A DNA stretch of 64,000 bases from Paracoccaceae bacterium (GTDB lineage Bacteria > Pseudomonadota > Alphaproteobacteria > Rhodobacterales > Rhodobacteraceae): positions 49,230 to 113,229 of the forward strand of contig JANSYF010000004.1 in NCBI GenBank assembly GCA_024742575.1, in the 5' to 3' direction. The notes under the pieces are model-generated. The model searched no databases and had not been told where the DNA came from. It was given only the letters and a program-made list of their open reading frames with translations. Positions within the stretch are counted from its first letter, which is position 1; each line of letters starts with the position of its first letter. Positions 37,236-46,190 of this stretch are shown here, in pieces. The position numbers and the translations under genes were made by a program.

Positions 37236-37394
37236 CCTTGCACCTCCCCAGGTTCAATGGAGTGTTCCCTTGCTAAGGATATAAGTCTCGGAATGTGTCC
37301 GAAATGCGCACCAAATCTGGCTCAAATTGGAAATTTGACCAGTTTTGGGCTTTTATGAGGGTTTGTCCGGCTGGGGCGGTCCGGTTAGGGTAGT

Positions 37395-37907
37395 TCACTT
37401 GCTGTAGTGTTCTTTCGCCTGTTCTTTCAGCTTGTCAAAGTTGTAGGCCTTCTTGGCTTGATCGGCCAACTCCATTTGACCCTCAAGGGTGCCGTAGTAT
37501 TCGGCTTCTTCCTTGCTCACATTGCCGGTCGTCAGGCGCAGGCCCATCGAGTTAATTGTTCGTCGCGCTTCGCGAATCTCCGGGTCGTCGTTGCCGTCAA
37601 TATACATGGTCTTCAGCGTGGACACAGCAAACGCCGTGTTCTTCAAGGCTGTGGAGGCGTCGGCAAGTCGGTCTTTGTTCTGGGCGAAATAGATCGTGCC
37701 CGTCGCAGCGCCGATTGGCATGACGACAAGGATCAGAATCCCAAGCAGAATGTATTTGCCCATCGACCCTTTCGGACCTTTGTCTTTCGGTGCACGGGGG
37801 CCATCTCCGCCTCCGCCATTCCGCGGGGGAGGCGGTGGCGTTTGGGATGGCTGCACGCCGTTCTTGGCATTGAGTCGCGCTATCCGATCTTGGAAATCGT
37901 CACTCAT
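37395..37907 (-). CDS. Single-span membrane protein with Pro/Gly-rich N-terminus
   Basis: The protein is 170 aa and no family is recognised. It starts with a short charged helix (MSDDFQDRIARLNAKNG), then a Pro/Gly-rich linker with PPPPPRNGGGGDGP, one membrane helix (KYILLGILILVVMPIGAATGTIYF, residues 51-74) and a charged helical C-terminus that ends KAYNFDKLKEQAKEHYSK. The predicted topology puts the Pro-rich part in the cytoplasm and about 95 residues in the periplasm. It lies upstream of the unknown gene at 36471, but a 159-bp gap separates them. Confidence 0.65.
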   Translation of the reverse strand: MSDDFQDRIARLNAKNGVQPSQTPPPPPRNGGGGDGPRAPKDKGPKGSMGKYILLGILILVVMPIGAATGTIYFAQNKDRLADASTALKNTAFAVSTLKTMYIDGNDDPEIREARRTINSMGLRLTTGNVSKEEAEYYGTLEGQMELADQAKKAYNFDKLKEQAKEHYSK

Positions 37908-38056
37908 CGGGTCAATCCTCGTGCAAATGCATCAAAATGGCCCAACCCAAAGGCTGAACCACGACAAACGTTCGCATCTGGTTTAGACCTGCCTGCGACG
38001 GAAGAGGGGCTATTGTTGGGCAAGCAACCGCCGCGATGTTCCGTGTCACCAGTCAG

Positions 38057-38084
38057 AAAAAAGGCGCCCCATGAGGCGCCTTTT
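38057..38084 (-). terminator. Intrinsic terminator of glnA
   Basis: AAAAGGCGCC and GGCGCCTTTT form a 10-bp perfect stem around a 6-base loop, with a T-run on the minus strand. It begins 27 bp after the glnA stop. Confidence 0.9.
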
Positions 38085-38110
38085 CCGAAGTTCAATTCTT
38101 ATCGCTAAGA

Positions 38111-39517
38111 TCAGCTGCTGTAATACAGCGCGAATTCCACCGGATGCGGTGTCATTTCGTAGGCTTCAATCTCTTCCATCTTCAGGTCGATATAGCCGTC
38201 CAACTGGTCTTTGGTGAACACGTCGCCAGCCAGAAGGAAGTCATGATCGGCCTGAAGCTCTACAACTGCTTCACGCAGGCTGCCGCAAACGGTTGGGATG
38301 CCCGCCAGCTCTTCTGCAGGAAGATCATAAAGGTTCTTGTCCATGGCTTCGCCCGGATCGATCTTGTTGGTGATACCGTCAAGGCCAGCCATCAACAGGG
38401 CTGCAAAGCAAAGGTACGGGTTCGCGGTGGGATCGGGGAAACGAGCCTCGACGCGCTTGGCCTTCGGGCTTTCAGTCCACGGAATACGAACACAACCCGA
38501 GCGGTTGCGAGCGGAATACGCGCGCAGAACGGGGGCTTCGAACCCTGGAACCAGACGCTTGTAGCTGTTGGTCGACGGGTTGGTGAATGCGTTAAGCGCC
38601 TTGGCGTGGGTCAGGATGCCGCCGATGAAATACAGCGCTTCCTGGCTCAGATCGGCATACTTGTCGCCAGCGAAAAGCGGCTTGCCGTCTTTCCAGATCG
38701 ACATGTTGACGTGCATGCCCGAACCGTTGTCACCCTTGAGCGGCTTCGGCATAAAGGTTGCCGAACGGCCATAGGACTGCGCAACGTTGTGGATGATGTA
38801 CTTGTACTTCTGAAGTTCGTCGGCCTGCTTAACAAGCGAGTCAAAGATCAGACCAAGTTCATGCTGGCTGGTCGCCACTTCGTGGTGGTGCTTGTCGACC
38901 TTCATGCCGATGCGCTTCATGGTGGACAGCATCTCGGAACGGATGTCCTGGCCGTCGTCCATCGGGTTTACCGGGAAGTAGCCGCCTTTATAGGTCGGAC
39001 GGTGGCCCAAGTTGCCCATTTCGAATTCGGTGTCTGTATTCCATGCGCCGTGATCGGCATCGACCTCAAATGACACTTTGTTCGGCGCAACTGCGTAGCG
39101 CACGTCGTCAAACAGGAAGAATTCAGCTTCCGGGCCAAAATAGGCCACGTCACCAATGCCCGAAGACTTGAGATACGCTTCCGCCTTGGCTGCCGTGCCG
39201 CGCGGGTCGCGGTTATAGGCTTCGCCGGTGTCGGGTTCGACAACCGAGCAATGCACACACACAGTCTTTTCAGCATAGAACGGGTCGATATACGCGCTCT
39301 CAGTGTCGGGCATCAGTTTCATGTCGGAGGCTTCGATGGACTTCCAGCCCGCGATGGACGAACCGTCGAACATGAAACCTTCTTCGAGGAAGTCTTCATC
39401 CACTTGGTCGGACATCACTGTCACGTGCTGTAGTTTACCGCGTGGGTCGGTAAACCGGATGTCAACATACGCGACATCTTCGTCCTTGATCATCTTGAGA
39501 AGCGCTTCAGTGCTCAT
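38111..39517 (-). CDS. glnA: Glutamine synthetase type I
   Basis: The product is 468 aa, a GSI-beta type enzyme that makes glutamine from glutamate and ammonia. Motifs are [14 protein letters not shown] (residues 46-59), [20 protein letters not shown] (ATP-binding block) and [10 protein letters not shown], with the adenylylation site Tyr in [10 protein letters not shown] near residue 398. It is therefore subject to GlnE control. It lies directly downstream of glnB, separated by 56 bp, in the standard glnB-glnA operon, and ends at a strong terminator. Confidence 0.98.
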   Translation of the reverse strand: MSTEALLKMIKDEDVAYVDIRFTDPRGKLQHVTVMSDQVDEDFLEEGFMFDGSSIAGWKSIEASDMKLMPDTESAYIDPFYAEKTVCVHCSVVEPDTGEAYNRDPRGTAAKAEAYLKSSGIGDVAYFGPEAEFFLFDDVRYAVAPNKVSFEVDADHGAWNTDTEFEMGNLGHRPTYKGGYFPVNPMDDGQDIRSEMLSTMKRIGMKVDKHHHEVATSQHELGLIFDSLVKQADELQKYKYIIHNVAQSYGRSATFMPKPLKGDNGSGMHVNMSIWKDGKPLFAGDKYADLSQEALYFIGGILTHAKALNAFTNPSTNSYKRLVPGFEAPVLRAYSARNRSGCVRIPWTESPKAKRVEARFPDPTANPYLCFAALLMAGLDGITNKIDPGEAMDKNLYDLPAEELAGIPTVCGSLREAVVELQADHDFLLAGDVFTKDQLDGYIDLKMEEIEAYEMTPHPVEFALYYSS

Positions 39518-39573
39518 TCTCTCATCCCTTTCACTGAGTTTGGGTCGTTATTCGTATGATTATCGGTGGAGTA

Positions 39574-39942
<369 letters not shown>

Positions 39943-40038
39943 TCAGACCACTTCTGTTTGAGGGCCACAATCGACTAGGGTAAATGAAGAGCCTGACGGC
40001 GCTGGGATTGAAATGCAGCGCTCAAAAAAAAGGCAAGT

Positions 40039-40055
40039 TGCACAAAAAGCGTGCA
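40039..40055. promoter_or_regulatory. NtrC-type operator candidate before glnB
   Basis: TGCAC-N7-GTGCA is a perfect 5-bp inverted repeat spanning 17 bp, the same half-sites and length as the enteric NtrC site (TGCACCA-N3-TGGTGCA), though the inner bases differ. It lies 127 bp upstream of the glnB ATG and 27 bp upstream of the nnr GTG, inside the 169-bp divergent intergenic region. No clear sigma-54 -24/-12 pair was seen. Confidence 0.45.
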
Positions 40056-40081
40056 GAACTGAATCGCCGAGAGGATCAGAC

Positions 40082-41722
40082 GTGACCGAATTGCTCACCT
40101 CCGCCCAGATGCGCGCTATTGAACTTGCTGAAATTGAGTCGGGTTCTGTTACAGGGCTGCAACTAATGGAGCGCGCTGGAAGAGGTGCGGTAGATACCGC
40201 GCTGGCAAAATGGACTGAACTAGCACACGGGGCGCATCGTGCATTGATCCTGTGTGGGCCGGGTAACAATGGCGGGGACGGGTTTGTCATCGCGCGTCGC
40301 CTGACGGATCTTGGCTGGTCGGTCGATGTCTTTCTTTACGGCGATGCGGCAAAGCTGCCGCCAGATGCAAAAGCCAATCACGACCTTTGGCTGAGTATGG
40401 GGGTAGTATTGCCGTTCGATGCAACGGCGATCTGGGGCTGTGAGCGTCCTGACCTTTTTGTTGATGCTGTGTTCGGCACGGGACTCACACGCCCACTGCC
40501 CGAAGAACTGGCCATGGCGCTTGAGGTTCGGATGATGGGCAACTGGAAGCGCGGCCATGCGATCCGCCGCTTGGCGATCGACTGTCCGTCAGGCCTGAAC
40601 CTTGACACGGGGATCGTCCCGAATTCCGACGATGGCAAAATGCCGAGGGTTAACACGGCACATCTTACGGTGTCATTTCACAGCTTGAAAGCGGGCCATC
40701 GACTAGGTCTTGGGCCAACCGTTTGTGGTGACGTGCAGGTGGTTGATATCGGACTAAACGGGCCGGATGCTGCCGAGTGCGCCATGATCGGAACCGACCC
40801 TGATCCTGAACGAGCACGATTGATCGATCCCAGCTTTGGCGATCACCCGCTTCCGCCACGCATCTGGCCCGGTGCGATGATCGCCAAGCTGCGCGGACAA
40901 GGGCACAAATACGACTACGGCCATGCCATGATTCTCGCGGGCGGACCGGGACGTGGCGGGGCCGCGCGGATGGCCGCGCGCGCGGCATTGCGCAGTGGCG
41001 CAGGACTGGTCACGGTGCTCTGTCCGCCAAACGCGCTTCAGGAAAACGCCTGTCATCTGAACGCAGTGATGCTGCGTGCGTGCGCCGACGCGTCAACCTT
41101 TCGTCAAATCGTCGACGACCGGGTCACCGCGCTGTGCCTTGGCCCAGGACTTGGGGTGGGGCCGGATACGCGCGCTCTGGTCACTGCGGCATTGGAGCAT
41201 CGCAGAGCTGAGCGCTGCTGGCGCGACCCCGTGGTTGTGCTGGACGCGGACGCGCTCACCTCTTTCCAAGACGATCCCTCTTCGCTTTTTGCGCTGCTCC
41301 ACCCGCGAACGGTCCTGACCCCGCATGAAGGCGAATTTTCGCGCCTTTTCCCCGACCTCGCGCAATCTGAACGCGCACTGCGGTCAAAGATCGATGTGGT
41401 TCGCAGTGCTGCAGATCGGGCGGGGTGCATCGTGCTGCTGAAGGGCGAGGACACCGTGATCGCCCAGCCAGGCGGCGGTGCAAGCGTACACAGCGCTGCA
41501 AGGGACCGGGCCGTGCCGTGGTTGGCGACTGCCGGGGCAGGGGACGTGCTGGCCGGGTTGATTGCCGGGCTTGCGGCCCCCGAAACAGCGCCGAATCTGT
41601 TCTGCGTGACCGAAGCAGCCGTCTGGTTGCATTGCGAAGCTGCGCGCCATTTTGGCCCGGGATTGATCGCCGAAGACCTTCCGGAAATGCTTCCCAAAGT
41701 TTTCTCGAGTCTCGCGCATTAG
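40082..41722 (+). CDS. nnr: Bifunctional NAD(P)H-hydrate epimerase/dehydratase
   Basis: The product is 546 aa. I chose the GTG at 40082 since GAGG precedes it and the frame upstream has no family sequence. Residues 1-210 are the YjeF N-terminal epimerase (RALILCGPGNNGGDGFVIARRL, DAVFGTGLTRPL). Residues 240-546 are the dehydratase, a ribokinase-like domain with AMILAGGPGRGGAARMAARAAL, VVLDADAL and TAGAGDVLAGLIAGL, including the catalytic Asp of the last block. The enzyme repairs hydrated NADH and NADPH. It is divergent from glnB. Confidence 0.95.
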   Translation: MTELLTSAQMRAIELAEIESGSVTGLQLMERAGRGAVDTALAKWTELAHGAHRALILCGPGNNGGDGFVIARRLTDLGWSVDVFLYGDAAKLPPDAKANHDLWLSMGVVLPFDATAIWGCERPDLFVDAVFGTGLTRPLPEELAMALEVRMMGNWKRGHAIRRLAIDCPSGLNLDTGIVPNSDDGKMPRVNTAHLTVSFHSLKAGHRLGLGPTVCGDVQVVDIGLNGPDAAECAMIGTDPDPERARLIDPSFGDHPLPPRIWPGAMIAKLRGQGHKYDYGHAMILAGGPGRGGAARMAARAALRSGAGLVTVLCPPNALQENACHLNAVMLRACADASTFRQIVDDRVTALCLGPGLGVGPDTRALVTAALEHRRAERCWRDPVVVLDADALTSFQDDPSSLFALLHPRTVLTPHEGEFSRLFPDLAQSERALRSKIDVVRSAADRAGCIVLLKGEDTVIAQPGGGASVHSAARDRAVPWLATAGAGDVLAGLIAGLAAPETAPNLFCVTEAAVWLHCEAARHFGPGLIAEDLPEMLPKVFSSLAH

Positions 41723-41742
41723 GAAACTTCGGATGAAGTTTC
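41723..41742 (+). terminator. Hairpin 1 after nnr
   Basis: GAAACTTC-GGAT-GAAGTTTC is a perfect 8-bp stem beginning directly after the nnr stop codon. The 3' side has only TT, so termination would be weak. A second perfect hairpin follows 11 bp later. Confidence 0.45.
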
Positions 41743-41753
41743 TTGGGCGTCAG

Positions 41754-41772
41754 GAATTTTGAACGAAAATTC
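41754..41772 (+). terminator. Hairpin 2 after nnr, before tRNA-Leu
   Basis: GAATTTT-GAACG-AAAATTC is a perfect 7-bp stem. It lies between nnr and the tRNA gene and could act together with the upstream hairpin as a boundary or RNA-processing signal. Confidence 0.35.
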
Positions 41773-41814
41773 TGCTCGCATCAGCCCGTGAGCTTTGCTA
41801 GTCACCAGCGCAAT

Positions 41815-41898
41815 GCGGGTGTGGCGGAATTGGTAGACGCACCAGATTTAGGTTCTGGCGCCTTTGGCGTGGGGGTTCGAGTCCCTTCACCCGCACCA
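41815..41898 (+). tRNA. tRNA-Leu (anticodon UAG)
   Basis: The acceptor arms GCGGGTG and CACCCGC pair over 7 bp, followed by A and an encoded CCA (41896-41898). The anticodon stem CCAGA/TCTGG encloses TTTAGGT, giving anticodon TAG. A long variable arm (class II tRNA) precedes the T arm, whose loop is TTCGAGT. It reads CUN leucine codons. Confidence 0.96.
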
Positions 41899-42050
41899 AC
41901 TTCATCCATCTCGCCATCTGTCCAGTCGCGCCATCCTGCCGAATAGCGATCCCCGTTGACAGACAGCCCTTCGTGACGCTATCGCACTGCCCGGTACCAG
42001 ATTTTCAGGTGCTGCGTGTCGCCCGTCGCGTGGCCTGTTCCAGCAGGCAA

Positions 42051-43043
42051 ATGAGCGGGCCCTTTGGACAAACAAAAATGGTTGGAAAGCTGTTTGCGTC
42101 CGGTGATTTGCACGCCGACAGGCGAGCTGAATTCGCCGAGACTTTGGCGTATCTTGGAGATCTGGATGCGGCAATCGACGTGCTTCGGGGCGCTTTGGAA
42201 TTGGTGCCGGGGTGGGGCGCCGGTTGGTTTCGCATAGGTGAATTCTTCGAGCGTTCAAATGATTTGGCGGCTGCGGCGCACGCATGGGCGCGCGCGGTCA
42301 AAGAAGCGCCGGACGACCCTTTCGGTGCTGGATTGCGCCGCGACCTATTGCGAGAGCAGCCGCTAAGCGAAACAATGCCACCGGCTTTTGTTGAGATGCT
42401 GTTCGATCAATATGCGCCGCGTTTCGAAGCGTCGCTGCTTGAGCACCTCGAGTATCAGGGGCCTGTGCTGATCGCGGATGCTTTGAACCAAGGGCCGGGT
42501 TGGCCGGTGCGCCGGGCTTTAGATCTTGGTTGCGGAACCGGGTTGATTGGGCCGGTTTTGCGCCCGTATTGCGTTCACCTCAGCGGAATGGACCTGTCGC
42601 AAGCGATGCTGGACGAAGCACTTGCCAAGGGGCTCTATGACCAACTCGAAAAAGCGGACATTCAAGAGCTTCCTATCATGGCTGGCCACTACGATCTGAT
42701 TGTTGCGTCAGACGTGTTCAACTATCTTGGTGCGCTGGAACGGATCATTGGATGGTGCGCAGCCAGCCTCGCAGTTGATGGTCGACTCATTTTTACTGTT
42801 GAACGTTCCCAAAACGAAGACGTGCCTTTGACCCTGTGCCAAAGTCGGCGATTTGCCCACGGGCGTCAGTACGTTCACGGTCTATTGCGGACAGCGGGTT
42901 TTGGCACAATCAGGATTGAAGATGTGGTGCTGCGCAAAGATCGCGGAGTTGCCGTGAATGGCTTTTGCGTCATGGCCTGTGGTCTGAATGGCCCCGGGCA
43001 GCATCACGACGATCGTGAATCGGAGCTACCTGTAGATGCTTAG
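42051..43043 (+). CDS. Class I SAM methyltransferase with TPR-like N-terminus
   Basis: The protein is 330 aa from the ATG at 42051. Residues about 20-95 resemble TPR units (RRAEFAETLAYLGDLDAAIDVLRGALEL, AGWFRIGEFFERSNDLAAAAHAWARAV). The methyltransferase domain follows with the SAM motif ALDLGCGTGLIGPVL near residue 150, SGMDLSQAMLDEA, and LIVASDVFNYLGAL. The family is the UbiE/Methyltransf_12 type with a regulatory TPR; substrate unknown. It is downstream of the tRNA on the same strand and upstream of tig with 109 bp between them. Confidence 0.82.
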   Translation: MSGPFGQTKMVGKLFASGDLHADRRAEFAETLAYLGDLDAAIDVLRGALELVPGWGAGWFRIGEFFERSNDLAAAAHAWARAVKEAPDDPFGAGLRRDLLREQPLSETMPPAFVEMLFDQYAPRFEASLLEHLEYQGPVLIADALNQGPGWPVRRALDLGCGTGLIGPVLRPYCVHLSGMDLSQAMLDEALAKGLYDQLEKADIQELPIMAGHYDLIVASDVFNYLGALERIIGWCAASLAVDGRLIFTVERSQNEDVPLTLCQSRRFAHGRQYVHGLLRTAGFGTIRIEDVVLRKDRGVAVNGFCVMACGLNGPGQHHDDRESELPVDA

Positions 43044-43108
43044 GGCATACTGCGTATTTCCGCTTGCGCCGCATGGGTCGCGCCTCTAAGACGCGGTGGA
43101 TTTTGACC

Positions 43109-43128
43109 GCCGCGGACGCCTCCGCGGC
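43109..43128 (+). promoter_or_regulatory. Hairpin in the trigger factor leader
   Basis: GCCGCGGA-CGCC-TCCGCGGC is a perfect 8-bp stem, 25 bp before the tig start codon. It could protect the 5' end or slow ribosome loading; it is too far from the SD to mask it. Confidence 0.4.
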
Positions 43129-43152
43129 CCCTATGCAATGGATAAGGACGAC

Positions 43153-44484
43153 ATGCAGGTCACCGAAACCCTCAATGAAGGCCTCAAGCGCAGCTACTCG
43201 ATCACCGTCTCGGCGGGCGAGTTGGACGCAAAGGTCAATGACAAGCTCAAAGAAGCGCAGCCTGAAATCGAGATGAAGGGCTTCCGCAAAGGCAAGGTGC
43301 CAATGCCGCTTCTGAAGAAGCAGTTTGGCCAGCGCCTTTTGGGCGAAGCCATGCAGGAAACCATCGACGGCGCGATGGCCAAGCATTTTGAAGACAGCGG
43401 CGACAAGCCGGCGCTCCAGCCTGAGGTCAAGATGACCAACGAGGATTGGAAAGAAGGCGACGACATTCAAGTTGATATGTCTTACGAAAAACTGCCCGAA
43501 ATGCCCGAGGTTGATCTTTCCTCGCTGAAGCTGGAAAAACTGGTGGTCAAGGCAGGCGATGCCGAAGTTGACGAAGCGCTCAAGAACCTCGCTGAAACCG
43601 CGCAGGATTTCAAAGATCGCAAGAAAGGCTCCAAGGCCAAGGACGGCGATCAGGTTGTAATCGATTTCCTGGGTAAGGTTGATGGCGAACCGTTCGAGGG
43701 TGGCGCTGCGGAAGACTACCCGCTTGTGCTTGGCTCCGGCTCGTTCATTCCCGGTTTCGAAGAGCAGCTTGTCGGCGTTAAGGTCGGTGAAGAAAAGAAC
43801 GTTGAAGTCAAATTCCCCGAGGAATACGGCGCAGAAAACCTAGCTGGCAAAGACGCAGTGTTCGAATGCACTGTGAAAGCCGTCAAAGAACCATCGGCTG
43901 CCGAAATCAACGATGAGCTGGCTACCAAATTCGGTGCCGAAGATTTGGCAGCTTTGAAGGCTCAGATCTCTGAGCGTCTGGAAGCCGAATATGCAGGGGC
44001 CGCGCGTCAGGTGATGAAGCGTGACCTGCTTGATCAGTTGGACGGAAAGGTATCCGTCGAATTGCCGCCATCGCTGGTCGAAGCCGAAGCCAAGCAGATC
44101 GCGCATCAGCTGTGGCACGAGGAAAACCCCGAAGTTGAAGGCCACGATCATCCCGAGGTCGAGCCAACAGAAGAGCACACCAAGTTGGCTGAACGCCGCG
44201 TAAAGCTGGGTCTGTTGCTGGCCGAATTGGGTCAGAAAGCCGAGGTCACCGTGACGGACGCTGAAATGACTCAGGCCATCATGAACCAGGCGCGTCAGTA
44301 CCCCGGTCAGGAGCGCGCGTTCTTCGATTTCGTGCGTCAGAATCAGCAGATGCAGCAGCAGCTACGTGCGCCAATCTTTGAAGATAAGGTTGTCGATCAC
44401 GTGGCCGAGCAGGCAAGCGTGACTGAAAAAGAAGTTTCCAAAGACGACCTTGAAAAGGCCGTTGAGGCGCTTGACGAAGAATAA
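43153..44484 (+). CDS. tig: Trigger factor (peptidyl-prolyl isomerase chaperone)
   Basis: The product is 443 aa. The ribosome-binding domain starts [17 protein letters not shown] and carries the signature [17 protein letters not shown]. The FKBP-type PPIase domain lies at residues about 160-240 ([38 protein letters not shown]). The C-terminal helical arm cradles nascent chains. It acts at the ribosome exit tunnel. ATG at 43153 has AAGG 6 bases upstream; 43138 is an alternative. A strong terminator follows. Confidence 0.96.
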   Translation: MQVTETLNEGLKRSYSITVSAGELDAKVNDKLKEAQPEIEMKGFRKGKVPMPLLKKQFGQRLLGEAMQETIDGAMAKHFEDSGDKPALQPEVKMTNEDWKEGDDIQVDMSYEKLPEMPEVDLSSLKLEKLVVKAGDAEVDEALKNLAETAQDFKDRKKGSKAKDGDQVVIDFLGKVDGEPFEGGAAEDYPLVLGSGSFIPGFEEQLVGVKVGEEKNVEVKFPEEYGAENLAGKDAVFECTVKAVKEPSAAEINDELATKFGAEDLAALKAQISERLEAEYAGAARQVMKRDLLDQLDGKVSVELPPSLVEAEAKQIAHQLWHEENPEVEGHDHPEVEPTEEHTKLAERRVKLGLLLAELGQKAEVTVTDAEMTQAIMNQARQYPGQERAFFDFVRQNQQMQQQLRAPIFEDKVVDHVAEQASVTEKEVSKDDLEKAVEALDEE

Positions 44485-44508
44485 AAGTCACGTGATGTGT
44501 CTTTGGGA

Positions 44509-44542
44509 AAGGGCCGTCCGATAGGGCGGCCTTTTTCTTTTG
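44509..44542 (+). terminator. Intrinsic terminator of tig
   Basis: GGCCGTCC pairs with GGGCGGCC (one T-G pair) around GATA and is followed by TTTTTCTTTT. It begins 25 bp after the tig stop. Confidence 0.88.
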
Positions 44543-44591
44543 GCTGGCAGTTGTTTCGCGCGCATCCTGATAATCACAAGGCGTCTAGGTG

Positions 44592-45734
44592 TTACGCTGA
44601 CAGCATATGTTCAAATGTCTGGAACGGGCTGATTTCGTCTGGCAAGGCGATGACCCCAAGCCCGGGCGTGTCGGGGATCGGCATCTGTGCTTTCGTTAAG
44701 GTACCGCCCCATAGGTCGAATGCGTCACGCAGTGGGTTGGGGTTCACGTCGACCTCAAGAAGACCATCTCCCCCTGCGGCAGCCAATAGATGTCCTGATG
44801 CGATAAGGCCAATCCCGCCGCCAAGGAAATGCGGACAATATCGAAGGCCTGCTGCGCGGATCGCCTGCGCCACCGGCCAGCAGCCACTGAAGCCGCCCCA
44901 TTTGGCGATGTCGGGTTGCAAGACACCAAAGATTCCGGTGGCGATCGCGTCGGCAAAACCACGGGTTCCGGTAATGTTTTCCCCCCCGGCCAACGGGATA
45001 GGGCTTTGGTCTGCAAGCGCGCGCCAGTGGGTAAACGAGGCGTCGGCGGGCAGGGGCTCTTCAAGCCAGCCCAATGGCATCTCGCGGCAGGCGGCGACAA
45101 AGTGTTCGGCTTCGGGCAGTGCCCAGGCCTGATTGGCATCTGCGCAAAGGGTTTCACCGGGATTGAGGGCTGCGAAGATCTGAGTCAGCAGCGCGGTGTC
45201 ACGTGTGAGGTCGAAGCCGACCTTGACCTTGTAAGCAGAGAAACCTGCCTCCCGGCTTTGCGCAATCTGTTGTTCGGCTTGCACGATGGCGATGCCACTT
45301 GCGTAGCAGGGAACGCTCTGCTCGGCTTTTGAATTGAGAAATCGTGCCACAGACAGACCAGCGCGTCGGGCCTCAAGGTCGGTCATGGCGGTGTCGAGTC
45401 CAGCGATCACCTGTCGAAACGGCCCCCATTCACCGCATTGCAGTGCGCGGATATGGGTCTTTTCTGTGAGCTGCGTAAAAAGATCGCTTGCGCTGTCAAA
45501 GCTTTGTCCCACCAGAAGGTCAGCCATGTCCTCGACCAACAGCCGCGCGCGATGTTCGGCCCCGGCGGCGGGCCAGTTGGCAAAAATCTCGCCAAACCCA
45601 AACGCGCCTTCGCTGTCCTCGAGCCGGACAAAAACCGCCGGACGGTTGTGCATGACGCCAAAGGATGTGGCCACCGGTGACGCAATCGGCACACGGTAGG
45701 CAGTGACGGTGATGTGGGACAAGGTGATTGGCAT
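44592..45734 (-). CDS. Mandelate racemase/muconate lactonizing enzyme family protein
   Basis: The protein is 380 aa of the enolase superfamily. Catalytic Lys are Lys169 and Lys171 in AYKVKVGF; metal ligands are Asp199 (LCADANQAW), Glu225 (WLEEPL) and Glu252 (AGGENI). His302 in YCPHFLGGG with Asp274 in VLQPDIAKWGG forms a His-Asp dyad, which points to the mandelate racemase subgroup. Such enzymes act on carboxylate substrates by proton abstraction next to the carboxyl group, for example sugar acid dehydration; the substrate cannot be inferred. It stands alone downstream of the structured stretch described below. Confidence 0.88.
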   Translation of the reverse strand: MPITLSHITVTAYRVPIASPVATSFGVMHNRPAVFVRLEDSEGAFGFGEIFANWPAAGAEHRARLLVEDMADLLVGQSFDSASDLFTQLTEKTHIRALQCGEWGPFRQVIAGLDTAMTDLEARRAGLSVARFLNSKAEQSVPCYASGIAIVQAEQQIAQSREAGFSAYKVKVGFDLTRDTALLTQIFAALNPGETLCADANQAWALPEAEHFVAACREMPLGWLEEPLPADASFTHWRALADQSPIPLAGGENITGTRGFADAIATGIFGVLQPDIAKWGGFSGCWPVAQAIRAAGLRYCPHFLGGGIGLIASGHLLAAAGGDGLLEVDVNPNPLRDAFDLWGGTLTKAQMPIPDTPGLGVIALPDEISPFQTFEHMLSA

Positions 45735-46190
45735 AAAGACAGCACAGCAGGATGCGCCCCCAAAGGCAAGCGTGCCGATGAGAGACGCAGGCCAAGCTGC
45801 AGTCCTTTAGAAAAAGAGGTGACGTCACCTGAGTAGGGTGGACATCCTCTCCCCAATGCAGAGCCTTTTCAAGGCTCCGTACCTATACCCGCCGAAACGG
45901 GCCTGTGAGACGCGTCTCTCATGGTCTGAACGCACAATGCGTCCGTAGAGAGAGGGGTTTCGCCTGCGGTATCCCGCCAACAGACGAGAGGTATGTCGGA
46001 TCCGATGGTTGGTGTATCCTTGAGACCGGTTAATTGTTTCGTACCCATGCGTACGGTTACAGAGAGGTTGGGTGCATTTGTGCTTGAGGTGGTGAAGTGC
46101 GGCTGTGCGGACTATCTGGACCTTGGAATAGCTCAGGTAAATGACCGCTTTCGGGCGTAACGCCCCAAAACGATCACCAGTTGCAAATGG
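45735..46190. other. 456-bp gene-free region rich in inverted repeats
   Basis: There is no convincing coding frame on either strand here. The stretch lies between the start of the enolase-superfamily gene and the 3' end of the ankyrin gene. Clear hairpin units are GAGCCTT/AAGGCTC (45861-45877), the palindrome GAGACGCGTCTC (45907-45918), ACGCA/TGCGT (45930-45942), the palindrome TCGGATCCGA (45996-46005), CGTAC/GTACG (46040-46055) and GGGCG/CGCCC (46153-46165). The density suggests a transcribed, structured RNA or leader, treated separately in the next entry. Confidence 0.6.
45806..46000 (-). ncRNA. Candidate structured RNA or leader with terminator-like end
   Basis: The segment 45876-46000 folds as one long interrupted hairpin. 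From the outside in (plus-strand numbers) TCCG/CGGA, TACCT/AGGTA, ATA/TAT, CCGC/GCGG, CGAAAC/GTTTCG, TCTCTC/GAGAGA and ACGCA/TGCGT pair, with internal bulges. On the minus strand it is followed by the hairpin GAGCCTT/AAGGCTC and then the palindrome AGGTGACGTCACCT with CTTTTTCT, which looks like an intrinsic terminator at 45806-45830. The overall shape is 6S-like, but no known RNA family signature was recognised. The strand is inferred from the terminator. Confidence 0.35.

Noticed and set aside
45735..46190. tmRNA, SRP RNA or RNase P RNA
   Set aside because: No TTCGAATCC-like T arm, no tag reading frame, no SRP GGAAG tetraloop region and no RNase P core (AGGAAAGTCC) was found.
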